From Pictodentalium vernedei (Eukaryota; Mollusca; Scaphopoda; Dentaliida; Dentaliidae): 64,000 nt of DNA. The notes beneath the pieces were generated by a model. The model had not been told where the DNA came from. It saw nothing but the letters and a program-made list of their open reading frames with translations, and did not search any database. The stretch is taken from NCBI GenBank assembly GCA_031216915.1, contig CM062289.1:62565741-62629740 (forward strand), written 5' to 3'. The translations under genes and the position numbers were made by a program. Shown piece after piece: positions 44,601 through 55,859 of the stretch (its first letter is position 1; each line of letters begins with the position of its first letter).

Positions 44601-45900
44601 TAGCTTAACTTGACAAAGTCAAGATAAACTATTGCCATCACTCGTGCAGAAGTCTGTTAGTCTGTGAGTCTGTTCACATTTTCCTTTAGCACAGGCTACA
44701 CCCCATAGTTCTTGTCCGTATATTGTCACGGAATTTCATATGCAGGTTTGAGGTCATGTCTAGATGAGAACGTCCCCTTTTGGTCGCGATCGGTCAACCA
44801 TCAGGGCTGCCCGAGCCCAAAACCAGAAAACATTTAGCACAGTCTACTACAGGTCGTATTTTTGAAAGGATTTCATGGTGACTTGGTAGGATGACTCTGT
44901 GTAATATCTAGATGAGAACGTCCCCTTTCGGTCATGATCTGTCAACCGTGATGGCTGCCCAAGCCAGAACCCCAAAACCTTTTAGCACAGTCTACAGGTC
45001 ATATTTAATACAGAGGGATTTCATTGTAACTTGGTAGGATGACTCCATATGATGTCTAGATGAAAACTTCCCTATTTGGTCGCGATCTGTCAACCGTGAC
45101 GACTGCCCGAGCCCAAAACCCTGAAACCTTTAGCACAGTCTACAGGTCGTATTTATGAAGGGATTTCATTGTAACTTGGTAGGATGACTCCATATAATGT
45201 CTAGATGAGAATGTCCCCTTTTGGTCACGATCGGTCAGCTGTGATGGCTAGAGGGACCCAAAGCCTGAAAACCTTTAGCACAGTCTACAGGTCGTATTTA
45301 TGAAGGGATTTCATTGTAACTTGGTAGGATGGCTCCAGATAATGTCTAGATGAGAATGTCCCCTTTTGGTCACGATCATTTATCCATGACAGCTACCCGA
45401 GCCCAAAACCCGAAAACCTCTAGCACAGACTACAGGTTGTATTTATGAAGGGATTTCATTGTAACTGTGTAGGATGATGACTCAGTATAATGTCCAGATG
45501 AGGATGTCCTCTTTTGGTTGGGATGGATCAACCATGATGGCTACACAGGTCCGAAGCTCAAAAACCTTCAGCACAGTCTATAGGCTGTATTTATGAAGGG
45601 ATTTCATTGTAACTCGATAGGATGACTCTTTTTGGAATAATTTCACTGTAACTTGGTAACTTTGGTTGACATACATTAACTGTGAGGGCCACATTAACCC
45701 ACTCTTCAATTCTTTAGTACAGTCTACACCTCAGATTATTTTTATTGAAAACATAGCATACAGGGAACAGAAATTAACATATTCTTAATTATCACAATTC
45801 TTGTCATATTTCATAATCCTTTCATAAAAATTTAACATTATCCTTTTCATCAACACAACACTCAATCAAGTTAAGCCACTGGGTCATTGCCACTTTCATT
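44601..45900 (+). mobile_element. HINE/Helentron-like element, second ~145-bp array
   Basis: Starts TAGCTTAACTTGACAAAGTC. About seven ~145-bp units of the same type as 23468-25521. The 3' end CAAGTTAAGCC is followed by a decayed hairpin (CTGGGTCATTGCCACT) and TTCATT. Confidence 0.7.
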
Positions 45901-45904
45901 TTGT

Positions 45905-46085
45905 TAGCGATCAGCTGAGTCAATCACTAAAATGTACATAGAATGTATTCATGTGCCTGTTATGATAGCCTGTCAAGTTACCAAAAACTAGTCATCTGTA
46001 TGATATGGAATCAGAATGAGTCTATATGATACGGAATCGGAACACATTATGTGATATGTACCGTTTCTCGTGGTTTTCAGGCCAA
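45905..46085 (+). repeat. Dispersed repeat, inverse copy of 4700-4885
   Basis: Shares CGATCAGCTGAGTC, TAGAATGTATTCATGTGCCTG and GATACGGAATCGGAACACATTATG with the complement of 4700-4885. Confidence 0.6.
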
Positions 46086-46089
46086 AATA

Positions 46090-46480
46090 TATATGATTGT
46101 CAGATAAAAAATTAGAATCTTTTGATATTTGGTATGTAGCTACCTCAGTGGAGTGAGATTCAAGTTTGTTCAAATAGGGTCATATTTGGGCTCCCTTTGG
46201 GAAATTGAATTTTAACTTTGTGCAATATGAAGAGATTTATTTAAAAATCTTCTTCCGATCTACCAGTCAAAATCTCCTGATATTTTGTATACTGCATCTT
46301 TGGGCTCACTGTGGAAGCCCTAATTTCAACTTAGTGTAACTTGAGGAATATTTTTTAAAAATCTTCTTCAGATCCATCAAACTGAACATTTTGTTGTATT
46401 GGTATAGAGCTTCCTCAATGTGGGTCAGATTCAAGTTTGTTCAAATAAAGTCCCTGGGGGCATAATTGGGTAGGCTCCTG
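46090..46480 (+). repeat. Degenerate HINE-4-type units
   Basis: About three decayed units ('tttgatatttggtatgtagc', 'gattcaagtttgttcaaat', 'aaaatcttcttcagatc'). No ends. Confidence 0.6.
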
Positions 46481-47492
46481 CAAAAATTTGATTTGAAATT
46501 TGATTTGAAGGTCAGTATTCGATTTGATTCAATTCAAAATCGGAAATTTGAATATTTTCTAAAATACTTTGGCCATAACCATGAATGTTTACATATTGTA
46601 ATTGATCACATCATTTTATATTGAGTATTGTTCTGAGTAGAAACGTAAATGACTTGTAGTGGTAACAGTGTTTGTAGTGATGTAGTTACAACTGTACAAC
46701 AGTTGTTGCTACATCGCTACAAACACTGTTACTGCTACAACTGCCCAGTAACCATTTATAAAAAGTTTTGAACTTTGAAGAGTTATTGAGCTGTTCAACT
46801 TCAGTAAATGATTTGTTCCACAACATAATCACATTATTTTATATCGAGTATTGTTCTGTTCAATCACAGTTACTGGATACATTGTCAAATGCAACGGTTT
46901 TCTAAAAGAATATCCCTGATTATTATATAAACAGAAGAGCAGGCTTTAATTTACAAGCGGATCAACTCGGAATTGAATTATCGTTTGATTTTATTTATTC
47001 CACATTTTTATGTAAAACAAATGGCTTCATGACCGAATGGAGTCAATCCGATTTGAAAGAAGTTTTTTTCCAAGAAAACGTTATAAAAGTAAGGTATCAG
47101 CCAGTTTCGTTTAAAAATGTTTATTGCTGCAGTTTCAAAGCTACAAAGTCAGCAATTTGAATAGTTTCAATCATTTTTATCTCAATTTATAGTGAGGGAA
47201 GTTGTGTGGTGAAAAATGCACTCTACATAACTTTGTGTCTTTTAATAATCAGGGTTATTATTTTGGAAAAAAACTTATCTTTTGATGACTTATCCATTAA
47301 CAGCTCAGCAATCTCATTCCAGTGAATAGTTATTTGCTTTGTGTTTGAGACAAAAAACTGGAAAATTAATGAAAATTGAATGGTGGTTTTTGTAAATAGT
47401 GCTGTCGGGTTTTTTTCCATTATGTTGGGTAAAGGGTTAACAAGGAAATGAAAACAATGGAAGTGTAAAATTCATGAGCTCAAAACTTTACG
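46481..47492. other. AT-rich unassigned sequence with one palindrome
   Basis: Contains the 87-bp imperfect palindrome at 46654-46740 (TTGTAGTGGTAACAGTG.../complement) and short GATTTGAAATTTGATTTGAA repeats. A 65-codon minus-strand ORF (47223-47420) is not recognised. Confidence 0.45.
46654..46740. repeat. 87-bp palindrome
   Basis: Arms around ACAACTGTACAACAGTTGT with a few mismatches. No clear target duplication. Confidence 0.7.
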
Positions 47493-47978
47493 TAACCCAT
47501 TTATCGTTTACCTGGTCTTAGCTTTGGAAACTTATCATTCGTTGTCCTGTTCATGATTCAGGTAACCTGTTAGGTTACCTAAATATATATGTATCGCAAC
47601 TATGCTGATATATGAACTGTTGTATCATAGCCAAGTTCTTACTCCTAATCTTGGCATGGGGCAGCATGCTGTAGAAGAGTATGGTATCCATAATCACTAT
47701 TTGTGGCAGAGACATACATGAATTATTGGATTTCCTGATTTTGTACCCGTGCTACATCTTAATGTGATCAACAGTTTAAAATGATGTTGAGCTTCGACCA
47801 ATGATCAGCATAGGTGTTTGCATCTGCCTAAAGTATAGCTGGTCTGTTGGCTAAAAATTGGCCATCAAAACAGCTATACTTCAGGCAGATGCAAACACCA
47901 GTGCAGCTGATGATTGGTTGTTGCTCAACATCATTCCACCATTCATTCAACTCAGCGAAACTTTTGCGTGACCTGGCG
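47493..47978. repeat. Dispersed repeat P, copy 1
   Basis: ~485 bp, directly repeated at 50751-51333 ('aacccatttat', 'ggtaacctgttaggttacctaaatatatat', 'catgctgtagaagagtatgg'). It ends in an inverted repeat (47780-47935) with TAGGTGTTTGCATCTGCCT arms. Confidence 0.75.
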
Positions 47979-48550
47979 ACATTTGGCACGACCTGTTTTT
48001 CATTTGCATGTTTTTCATTTTAGGTAAACTCAACATGACCCAAGCGGGTGTTCGCCTCAAATCGACAGGCCTGAATACCCAGAAAGTGGGTCAGTGTTTA
48101 TTTACTGTGGTCAACAAGTTCCTGCTTTACTGGTAAAATAGGATCGTGTAAAGAATGCCTGGGTTTGAAGTCCTCCAACGAGTGTGGCATAGATGTAAAT
48201 TTTGGGCTAAACTTGGCTTCATACTTATGTTTTGGTCATGATATAGCCAAAGATATTGAAAGTGACCTTGAACACCAATAAGTAAATCAGATTTCAATAA
48301 TATTAAGTTCTTATCTGTCATACAGCCTACTTTTGATAAAAACATTTGCTCTCATTTCAAACTGTTGAAGAAATCCAAATGCACCCTCCCTGCTTGTCTT
48401 CAAAATATATGCCTTGAATTCAACATCTGCAATGCTTTGGTATTGAAGATGCTGCCTTGTTAAAACTTTGGGACGAATTAATATTGACAACTGCTGAAAA
48501 ATCCCATGAAATGTTGTTAAAGAATTACTAAATGTATGTTACATGCTTAT
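47979..48550. other. Unassigned sequence
   Basis: No recognised gene or element. A 72-codon minus-strand ORF (48127-48345) has no recognisable domain. Confidence 0.35.
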
Positions 48551-48725
48551 GGCTAGAGGTGAAAATGCCATGGAATATACCACCAAAGGCCATGGAATAT
48601 AGTACCAAATGCCATGGAATATACTACCAAAGGCTATGAAATATACTACCAAATGCCATGGAATATACTACCAAAGGCCATGGAATATACTACCAAAGGC
48701 CATGAAATATACTTCGAAATGCCAG
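48551..48725. repeat. 22-bp tandem repeat, about 7 copies
   Basis: Unit CCATGGAATATACTACCAAAGG with variants. Confidence 0.9.
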
Positions 48726-49153
48726 TAAATTTTCGTCTGTTAGTGGTTTGAGTCGTAAAATATCTTAACTATTGCAAGTGTTGGCTGGGATTTGGGGTGG
48801 GGTGTGAAAACTGCCAGCCAATGCCATGACTCTGTCACAAAGAAAAATGTTTGCATGTTATGGACATCCAAGTATTGGCCCATTGTCAGTAATTAAAAAC
48901 ATTTTCTTGAAACGTGCTTTATATGCAGTTGTGTATTTTTTTAGGGGTTTCTCTGAAATCATGGGTTTTTGATAAGAAAATGATCAGTTTCAGGGTCTTT
49001 TATGGTGAAAATAGACCATTTTTTTGTGAAAACTTGTCAGATCATCAAGATTCAGCGTTTTTCATTAGTTACTTACATCCCTGTATACAGGAAGAAAATT
49101 TGGTACATGCAACAAATTATTTACATTTTTTATTCTATTTTTTTTCAGAAAAA
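48726..49153. other. Unassigned sequence
   Basis: Nothing recognised. It ends in a T-rich tract followed by CAG at 49146-49148 that could act as a 3' splice site. Confidence 0.35.
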
Positions 49154-49237
49154 ATGGCTGAAAATAAGAAGACAAACAAGACAAATCCAGTAGTAAAATC
49201 TAAACCCAAAGTAAATGTTGGAAAAGCATGGAGATGA
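49154..49237 (+). CDS. Possible small lysine-rich ORF or terminal exon
   Basis: 27 codons (MAENKKTNKTNPVVKSKPKV ... AWR) directly after a polypyrimidine-CAG. Very basic. Not recognised. The frame is also open upstream to 48914 over AT-rich sequence. Weak evidence; chance is quite possible. Confidence 0.18.
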   Translation: MAENKKTNKTNPVVKSKPKVNVGKAWR

Positions 49238-49895
49238 TTATTTCACTACAAATATAACATTAAAATTGTAGGGGTGTCGTAAAGGGACGTCACAAAGGGG
49301 CTTAGTGGGGCGGTTGATACCGACTCCTCCAATAATGTCTCCAGTCAGGAATTTTTTCTTTGAGTTGGCAGAGCATATATTTCATCTAAATTTGGGAGAA
49401 TCCATTTAGATTCTCGCGAAAATGGTTGCATGAATCTACACCTGTACCAGGATCCCATGAGGCCTCAACAGGTGAATATGTGTTGTTTACTGCTAACACA
49501 AGTTAACCTTTTACACAACACAGCTCTTTAATTTTTAAAACATAAACTGAATTTGATAATTTGTTTTAAGAAAGAAACAATATTTACCTAGAAATATAAT
49601 ATTACAAATAAGGATGTTATTGGAACTGGCTCATTGAGACGGTTCTAATGACAACCATATTGTACAATTTTACTGACAAAATGTCAGGATATTTCAGGTC
49701 ATGTTAGACTTGTATTGGTTAATTTGTTACCGCTATGTTAAGTAAAGGGTTAAAATTGAATCGATTCTTTTCACGCGAACCCTAGCAGAGGTGCAGCGAG
49801 AATGTACATGGATTCATGCTGGTTTTGTTGTGCGAATATTTGTACAAATCGATCCTAGGATTCTTGTTGAAATATAAGCCCTGCTTGAAGTCTAA
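49238..49895. other. Unassigned sequence
   Basis: No gene or element recognised. 'ttaagtaaagggttaa' at 49738-49753 resembles the terminus of the piggyBac-like MITEs. Confidence 0.35.
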
Positions 49896-49898
49896 TTA

Positions 49899-50603
49899 TG
49901 CCCTGTTTATATGGCAAAACATTGCATACATGCAAATTAGCACACATATGTAAATTCACACACGTTGTGCAAAAGTATATTTGCTATGCGTTCATAGGAT
50001 ATTGTGGTGCCAGAAGTAAATTTGTAGTAAATTCTCAAAACCATTTATTTCTGTTGTAGCTATGGGAAGGGTCAGACTGGAAAATTTCTGCAGACGTAGA
50101 AAGTTTCCCTATTTCCTTAGTGTAGCTCTAACTCTGGGTTGTTCAAATGCCAGAAATATCAGAAGAAAACCCAGGTCAAAGAAATGGTATGACAAGGTTG
50201 TTCTGCAGCACTTTGAAGAGACAGACTGGCTAAAAAACATCAGAATGAGGAGAGAAATATTTCATTCAAGTTGGTGACCATATTGAAGTCTACACATCAA
50301 CTGATGACAATTTGACCAATCAGAGTGAAGTGTTGCTATCAATTGGGAAACATACTCACTGTATGTAAATTTGCTATACATCCATACGACCAAATTTGCA
50401 CACGGTAGTAAAAAATACACACCTAAAATGCATTTACTCACACGTTGTAGCATATCTTCTCCTACTTCCAACTAGGTGTAAATTTGCATTCATGAGTAAA
50501 ATCTGCACATGAGTATCCATACGGTCAAATTTACTCACATAAGCAAATTTACACATATGCAAAAAATGCATATGTATGCAAATGTCACTCTATAAACAGG
50601 GCT
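49899..50603 (+). mobile_element. Harbinger-type element with 3-bp duplication
   Basis: TTA at 49896-49898 and 50604-50606. Ends GCCCTGTTTATA and TATAAACAGGGC, with longer subterminal inverted similarity (TTGCATACATGCAAAT / complement). TWA 3-bp duplications are characteristic of PIF/Harbinger. 705 bp; contains a transposase fragment, so it is a deletion derivative of an autonomous parent. Confidence 0.75.
50062..50277 (+). pseudogene. Harbinger transposase N-terminal fragment
   Basis: 71 codons. The C-terminal half (KKWYDKVVLQHFEETDWLKN then IRMRREIF) resembles the segment before the DDE nuclease domain of PIF/Harbinger transposases (W...F...dW..nFRMs.etF). The catalytic domain is absent. 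A CTGTTGTAG preceding the ATG resembles an acceptor splice site. Identity rests on this motif and on the enclosing element's ends. Confidence 0.5.
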
Positions 50604-50750
50604 TTAGCTATTGATATGTACTTTCTTAAGAGACTTTATTTGATACTTGGGCCTGTCACCCACAAACAGTAGGTAAGACAAATTCGTCTGTGACAGCCAA
50701 TTCGGGTTGTTGGCGACTATGGTACAGGCCTGCTGTTTTCAAAAATTTGC

Positions 50751-51333
50751 ATAACCCATTTATTGTTCACCTGGTCTGAACTTTGGTAACTTATCGTTCA
50801 TTCCCCTGTACTTGATTCAGGTAATCCATTAGGTAACCTAAATATATATGCATCACAGCCATGCCGATATATGAACTGTTGTATCATAACCAAGTTCTTG
50901 CTCCAATGGGCAGTATCCTGATGAATAAAGATGAATCTTTAGAAACAATAATGAGGCTGTGTTGCTGCAATTCAGATACAAATTAGTTGCAATTATAGTG
51001 TAATCTTGGCATGGACTAGCATGCTGCAGAAGAGCATGGAATCCATAATCATTATTTGTGGCAGAGACATGAATTACTGCCATTTTTTGATTTTGTATCT
51101 ATGCTACATCTTAAAATTATCAAAAATTTAAAATGATGTTGAGCATCAACCAATCGTCATCCTAGGTGTTTGCATCTGCCTGAACTATAGCTGCTCTGTT
51201 AGCCAATAAGTGGCCAACAGCGCAGCTATACTTCAGGCAGATGTAAACACCCGTGCAGCTGATGATTGGTTGATGTTCCACCTTGCAGTCGTACTTGATC
51301 ATTCAACTGGCAAACATTTGCGTGACTCGGCGA
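50751..51333. repeat. Dispersed repeat P, copy 2
   Basis: Direct copy of 47493-47978 with an extra ~97 bp at about 50906-51002. Terminal inverted repeat at 51132-51279. Confidence 0.75.
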
Positions 51334-52094
51334 CAGTTTGGTATTTCTTTATTTACCACTGCACAAATTACGAGCTAATGTACAAAGTGTAAAGCCACAA
51401 ATGGGGCTTTCAGCACTTTTCAGTTGATCCCTGATAGTGGCTTCTTGGGCTCAACCAGTTCATTAAAAATTTTCCTGATGATGATTTTTATTACCTGGTA
51501 AACATGTGCATGGGCATTATTGTCCATGTGTGGATTACGGCCAGTCCATGGAGACGGTACTATAACATGACTAGTATGGAAACGAATACCAAATTGTTGC
51601 ATTCAAATATTCGCAGACCATATTCAGTTCGTATTCGAATATTCAATCAAATAACCTCACAACTTAATGTGACCATTATGTATGAAAGAAAAACGATGCT
51701 AGCAGTACTTATCAAACTGCAGGTCTTGCTATTTAAAAATGACTGGTGCTTGGAATGCCGCGCATCTGAAACAAAATTTTGCGTGCACAATTTGTTCCGA
51801 TGGGCGCACATTCGAATTGAAGGCTGATTTATTAAAATCAGTTTAAAATTCTCCAATGGGTTTGTAATTAGGTTTATTACTTTCCAAAGTGTGATTTACT
51901 GGGATTTACAGGTTTGATTATAAACGATAACTTCACAAGTGAATTATGCAATCAACAATTGTGTCATGTATCCGAGCGTGTAAACGAAGACACTTTGCCC
52001 TGGGTGTAATGGGGACTTCATTGTTTTTTTGTTTTTTTAACATGAAAAGCTGACGACACTTGCAAAAAAAATTCTTGAATAACTATTATTTTCA
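51334..52094. other. Unassigned sequence
   Basis: Contains 'gggctttcagcacttttcagttgatccctgatagtggcttcttgggctcaaccagtt' (51404-51465), a decayed scrap of the TTAA MITE family. A 107-codon ORF (51504-51827) has no recognisable domain. Confidence 0.4.
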
Positions 52095-52193
52095 TTTTTT
52101 GTCTCAAAAACATAGGTTATGACCCCTCATTGGAATGAGCTCGACAAACTCATTCCAATGAGGGGTCATAACCTATGTTTTAGAGACAAAAAA
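52095..52193. repeat. 99-bp palindrome (ATGACCCCTCATTGGAATGAG family)
   Basis: ~45-bp arms around CTCGACAAA. The core is related to the MITEs at 61282 and 63420. 'gttaggtatggggttaa' at 52249-52265 resembles the family's right end. Confidence 0.75.
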
Positions 52194-52302
52194 TAATTAA
52201 AATTAATTGGCGATTTTTGAGAATAGACTGGCCGTTTTTTTCCATTTCGTTAGGTATGGGGTTAAATAATATAATTATCGTTAATAATGAAAAGTAATAA
52301 AC

Positions 52303-52462
52303 AGAGTAATCGCTTTACTGGACTGGTTACGTGAAATAATTCATTCTAGGCAAGGCACTATATTGTAAAACACTTGTGTGCATTCGCACACTCGTGTTTG
52401 TGCAAGGTCCCTCACCTCTCATGAATTATTTCACGTAACCAGTCCAGTCAAGCGATTACTCT
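52303..52462. repeat. 160-bp inverted repeat
   Basis: ~43-bp arms (AGAGTAATCGCTTTACTGG... / complement) with a ~75-base loop that contains a smaller hairpin (CACTTGTGTG...CGCACACTCGTG). Probably a miniature element; family not recognised. Confidence 0.75.
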
Positions 52463-53253
52463 CTATATATTTAAATGTAAAGAGCCTCTTACCTTGAGTG
52501 ACTTGAGTTTGATGTGATCCTGTGATGATGATTTACTCCTAATTTTCTATTCACTGCTGACATAAATGTCACAAACTGTTCGATGTTTATCTATTCCATG
52601 CAATGGGGATTTCTGGTGGGAATACGTTTCAAGTCGTGAAAAGGGTGTGGTAAGAAATTATTACATGCACCATTGACCAACAACCCCTCGTTGACAGTCA
52701 CCAGTGAAAAACAAATTTTAATGTTAGATTTTAAAATAAGTTGGGTTTTTTATAACCTACGTTCAAAGTTTTAAGCAGTTTAATAAAATCAGAATATGTT
52801 TTCATACAAAACACTTTGGTGAAGTGCCATTAACAGTCAATTTTTTCTGGAAGCAGCATTACTCTCACTGAGGAATTTTTTCAGCGTTATAATCTGCAAC
52901 TAAAAGCACTTCAACAAATAGAAAGTCACACCAGACAGACACGTGTTTTGTTCACTGCTGCCCACGCAGAAAAAAAACCACTCAACTGTCAGCACTTGAG
53001 TACAAAGTTAGTTAAGCAAGTCTGATTTGTGTGAGATTGTGATTCAATGCATTGGTTTGTATAATTAAATAACATGTATCAGGGACACATGCATTGTATC
53101 TTTCAGATGAAAGGGGATTATTCCCAACTGTCTGACAGTTTATTGTCGATTTCTGCTTTTGAGGGTGATGGCTGAGCAGAGTATGAATGATTATTTGATG
53201 TTCTCTGTGAGTTTGGACAAACATCATGGAAGTATGAATATTCGAATACTGAT
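52463..53253. other. Unassigned sequence
   Basis: AT-rich; no gene or element recognised up to the left end of copy E. 'gaatattcgaatac' lies directly before the element and 'gtattcgaataag' just after it. Confidence 0.4.
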
Positions 53254-53265
53254 ATTTTTATACTG

Positions 53266-53455
53266 TACCAATGACCCAGACATAGCTGGTGCTAACTCTT
53301 AAAATATAGGGCCAAACACAAATTTTGCCCCCCAATCCCCAAAATTTGCATCTAAAACTAAAGAAAACATGTCCTGAGAGGCCCTCCACACTTCGCCCCT
53401 ACTGCGCATGCGCAGTGTCAAGGACGTTCCGAAATTGGCGCCATTTATCATTCTA
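53266..53455. repeat. Left ITR of copy E (190 bp)
   Basis: Pairs with 60027-60216; private variants GAGAGGCC and CTTCGCCCCTAC are mirrored in the right arm. Confidence 0.9.
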
Positions 53456-54309
53456 AGTTTGGCCCTTCATCAGTTAACATCTGACTGATCTTTGTGCTTT
53501 TAAATCTCAGTTTAAATGATGCCAGACACATAAATATTAGTGAAATGGTGATTCTAAGGAGGATAGAAAAGGAGGAGAGGAAAAGAATGTGTGACAGAAT
53601 ATTATCAGGGCTGTAACTTAAATTTTTTTAATGAAATTATGTTAAGTTACCTATTTTCAAGGCAGCAGCCATTTTGTTGTCATTCTGATTATTTAGTTAC
53701 ACTGTTTTTTCAAGTGTTTTTCCTCTCTCCCTGTCCTTTAAGTTCCCCCTTGCTATTCTCCCATGCTTTTGGCATAATTTCTGTAATTATTATTACTAAA
53801 ATTTCTTGGGAGTTTTAGCTGAATAACAGAATGAATTCTGTTCTTTCCCCATGTTTACGTCTTCACCTACGGGTGGTTAGGCGTTGTGTTCTGCATCTAC
53901 CATCTGATGTTCTGCAGTTTCTTCCCTGGAAGTCTCTGTTTTGCATCAGATGGTGTATTTTTGGTAACTGATTTCGGGCCTGGGTGCCTGGAGTCTTATT
54001 TTAGTGTTTTTACACTCATTGTTTACATTTACAACAGCCCTCTGTGTGAGGGGGGGATTTCTAAATAATAATATCTTTATGTTATTTTAATCATAACTAG
54101 ATACATTATTATTGTTCATAAGTGTTGAATAAATTGTTTAAAATATTTTTAAAATTTTTGTCCACACTTAGGCTTGGGATCCATTGGGGCTCAACGTTAC
54201 TTTTCAGAAACTTGGGCTGTTCTGAAAAAATATTTTTTCAAAATATTTTGATTTCAATTATTTTTTCTATATTAATGGATCATATTATTATTATGTATTT
54301 TGATTGCCA
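53456..54309 (+). other. Copy E 5' leader
   Basis: Non-coding. The hairpin arms ACCATCTGATG (53899-53909) and CATCAGATGGT (53944-53954) are perfectly complementary. Confidence 0.6.
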
Positions 54310-54311
54310 GG

Positions 54312-54435
54312 GGTTAGTGCGAGTACCAGGACTTGTTTTCTTTTCACATTGAAAGGATATTGATCAATTGTTTTAAGAGGAAGTCTTCCTCTGACCTTAT
54401 TATCATTCTATATGTGGTCAGTGTACTCGCATTAA
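54312..54435 (+). promoter_or_regulatory. Gag-start structured region (copy E)
   Basis: Same arms and inner palindrome as in C and D; gag ATG absent. Confidence 0.5.
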
Positions 54436-55855
54436 CTCCTGTTCTGTATCGTATGATTTCGATGACAATATGGGAAGCGTATGTCACGGTATGTTGTTGG
54501 GGATTTGGACACTCCGGTCCTTTCCCCGCAGGGTCACTCTACTTTATCAATTTCTATTTCAGACGATCAAGATTAGGGTGATGTATCTGTGATGTCTTCC
54601 AACAGTGTGCCTCCGTCGTCACAATTAATGAAGGGCTAGCGGAAAAGTGCTCATGTAATACGCCAATTGCCTAAGAGGACCCTAGTAGGTTCGACGGCCT
54701 TTGATGTCCGCTAGCTCGCCCGGTGTAGCGTCCATTCACCGAATGGTTCGGCAGCCGGGTTCGTCCGTTGCGGTCTAGAAGGAATTTTGGGGTGATGCGA
54801 GCACTATAAAATTAACTTAATGCACACCCAGTGACGGCGGATCGGAGGGAGAACGGAGGAAGCCTTTTAGTCCGGTTCATAGCTCGTTCCGGTCCATCCG
54901 GACGGCAAGCGAGAGAGGCCCCTCTCTCGTTCAACAACATCTGGCCCCAGATGTTGTGGTACAAATGTGTCGTTAGCGGAGCATACGTCCGTCGCTCGGG
55001 ACGCTCCGTTGTATAGGCAGTCCGCTGAGACTGCTAAGGCTTCCTCTTCTCGTCAGCGCACACGACCGCACCTTGGCTGCGTGACCGCCGATATATTACC
55101 AGCTTCGCCGATCAAGGATTCTTCGGCGACCAGGTCACACCATCCGGCAGCCAGGGATTCGAGACCGATGGACTCCGGACGTTCGCATAGGAAAAGTATG
55201 CGGGAGCCATCTGATGCGGAGCTGCCCTCGGCGAAGCAGCGATAGACTGCGCCTCCGCAGGTCTCGACGCCGGACATTCTTGTGCACATAGCACAGCTTA
55301 TCGCAGCATCCCAGCAGCCGACAGAACGGTGTCGGATCGAGAATTATCCGACAGCGCTGGGTCGATAGCCGGGGACTCGAGGCCTGCAGACTCCGGACGT
55401 TCGCATAGGAGGTGTGCGGGAGTCAACGTACTCGGAGCTTCCAGCGGCAATGCATCGTAAGTCCGCTACTGCACAGGCCTCGGGAACGGACGTGCTTTCC
55501 TTAATAGCACAGTTTATCGCAGCATCCCAGCATCAACTGAATCTGTCGCATATATTTTATCCGACGATGCTGGGTCGGGACGCTCCGCGGAAGCGGGTAC
55601 GGACGTCCGAAAGTTTCATCCGGTCCGACGGGATACCGAAAGGGATTCGGTGGATTTCAAGCTTTCCCTTTCGGAACAACATATGCTGCGATGCCGGATA
55701 AGAAACTGATAGCGTCGGTGGACTTAGAAATTTTTGGTTCGGTTCAGGGACATCGTCCCTCAGTTCCGACATAGTCCAATAATGTCACACAAACTTTCGA
55801 ATTATTGAACGACGCTATATATATTATTATTTTATGCTTGCTATCCAAGCATTTC
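54436..55855 (+). pseudogene. Gag remnant, unit 1 (copy E)
   Basis: Near-identical to 16403-17825, with a few indels such as GGAAAAGTATG for GGAAGTATG. Includes the ~200-bp internal duplication. Confidence 0.7.
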
Positions 55856-55859
55856 TGGT

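Noticed and set aside
48551..48725. 22-bp repeats as a regulatory array
   Set aside because: Simple decayed tandem repeat without a neighbouring gene or recognised binding motif.
51504..51827. 107-codon ORF as a host gene
   Set aside because: No recognisable motif, AT-rich, and overlapped by equal-sized ORFs on the other strand.
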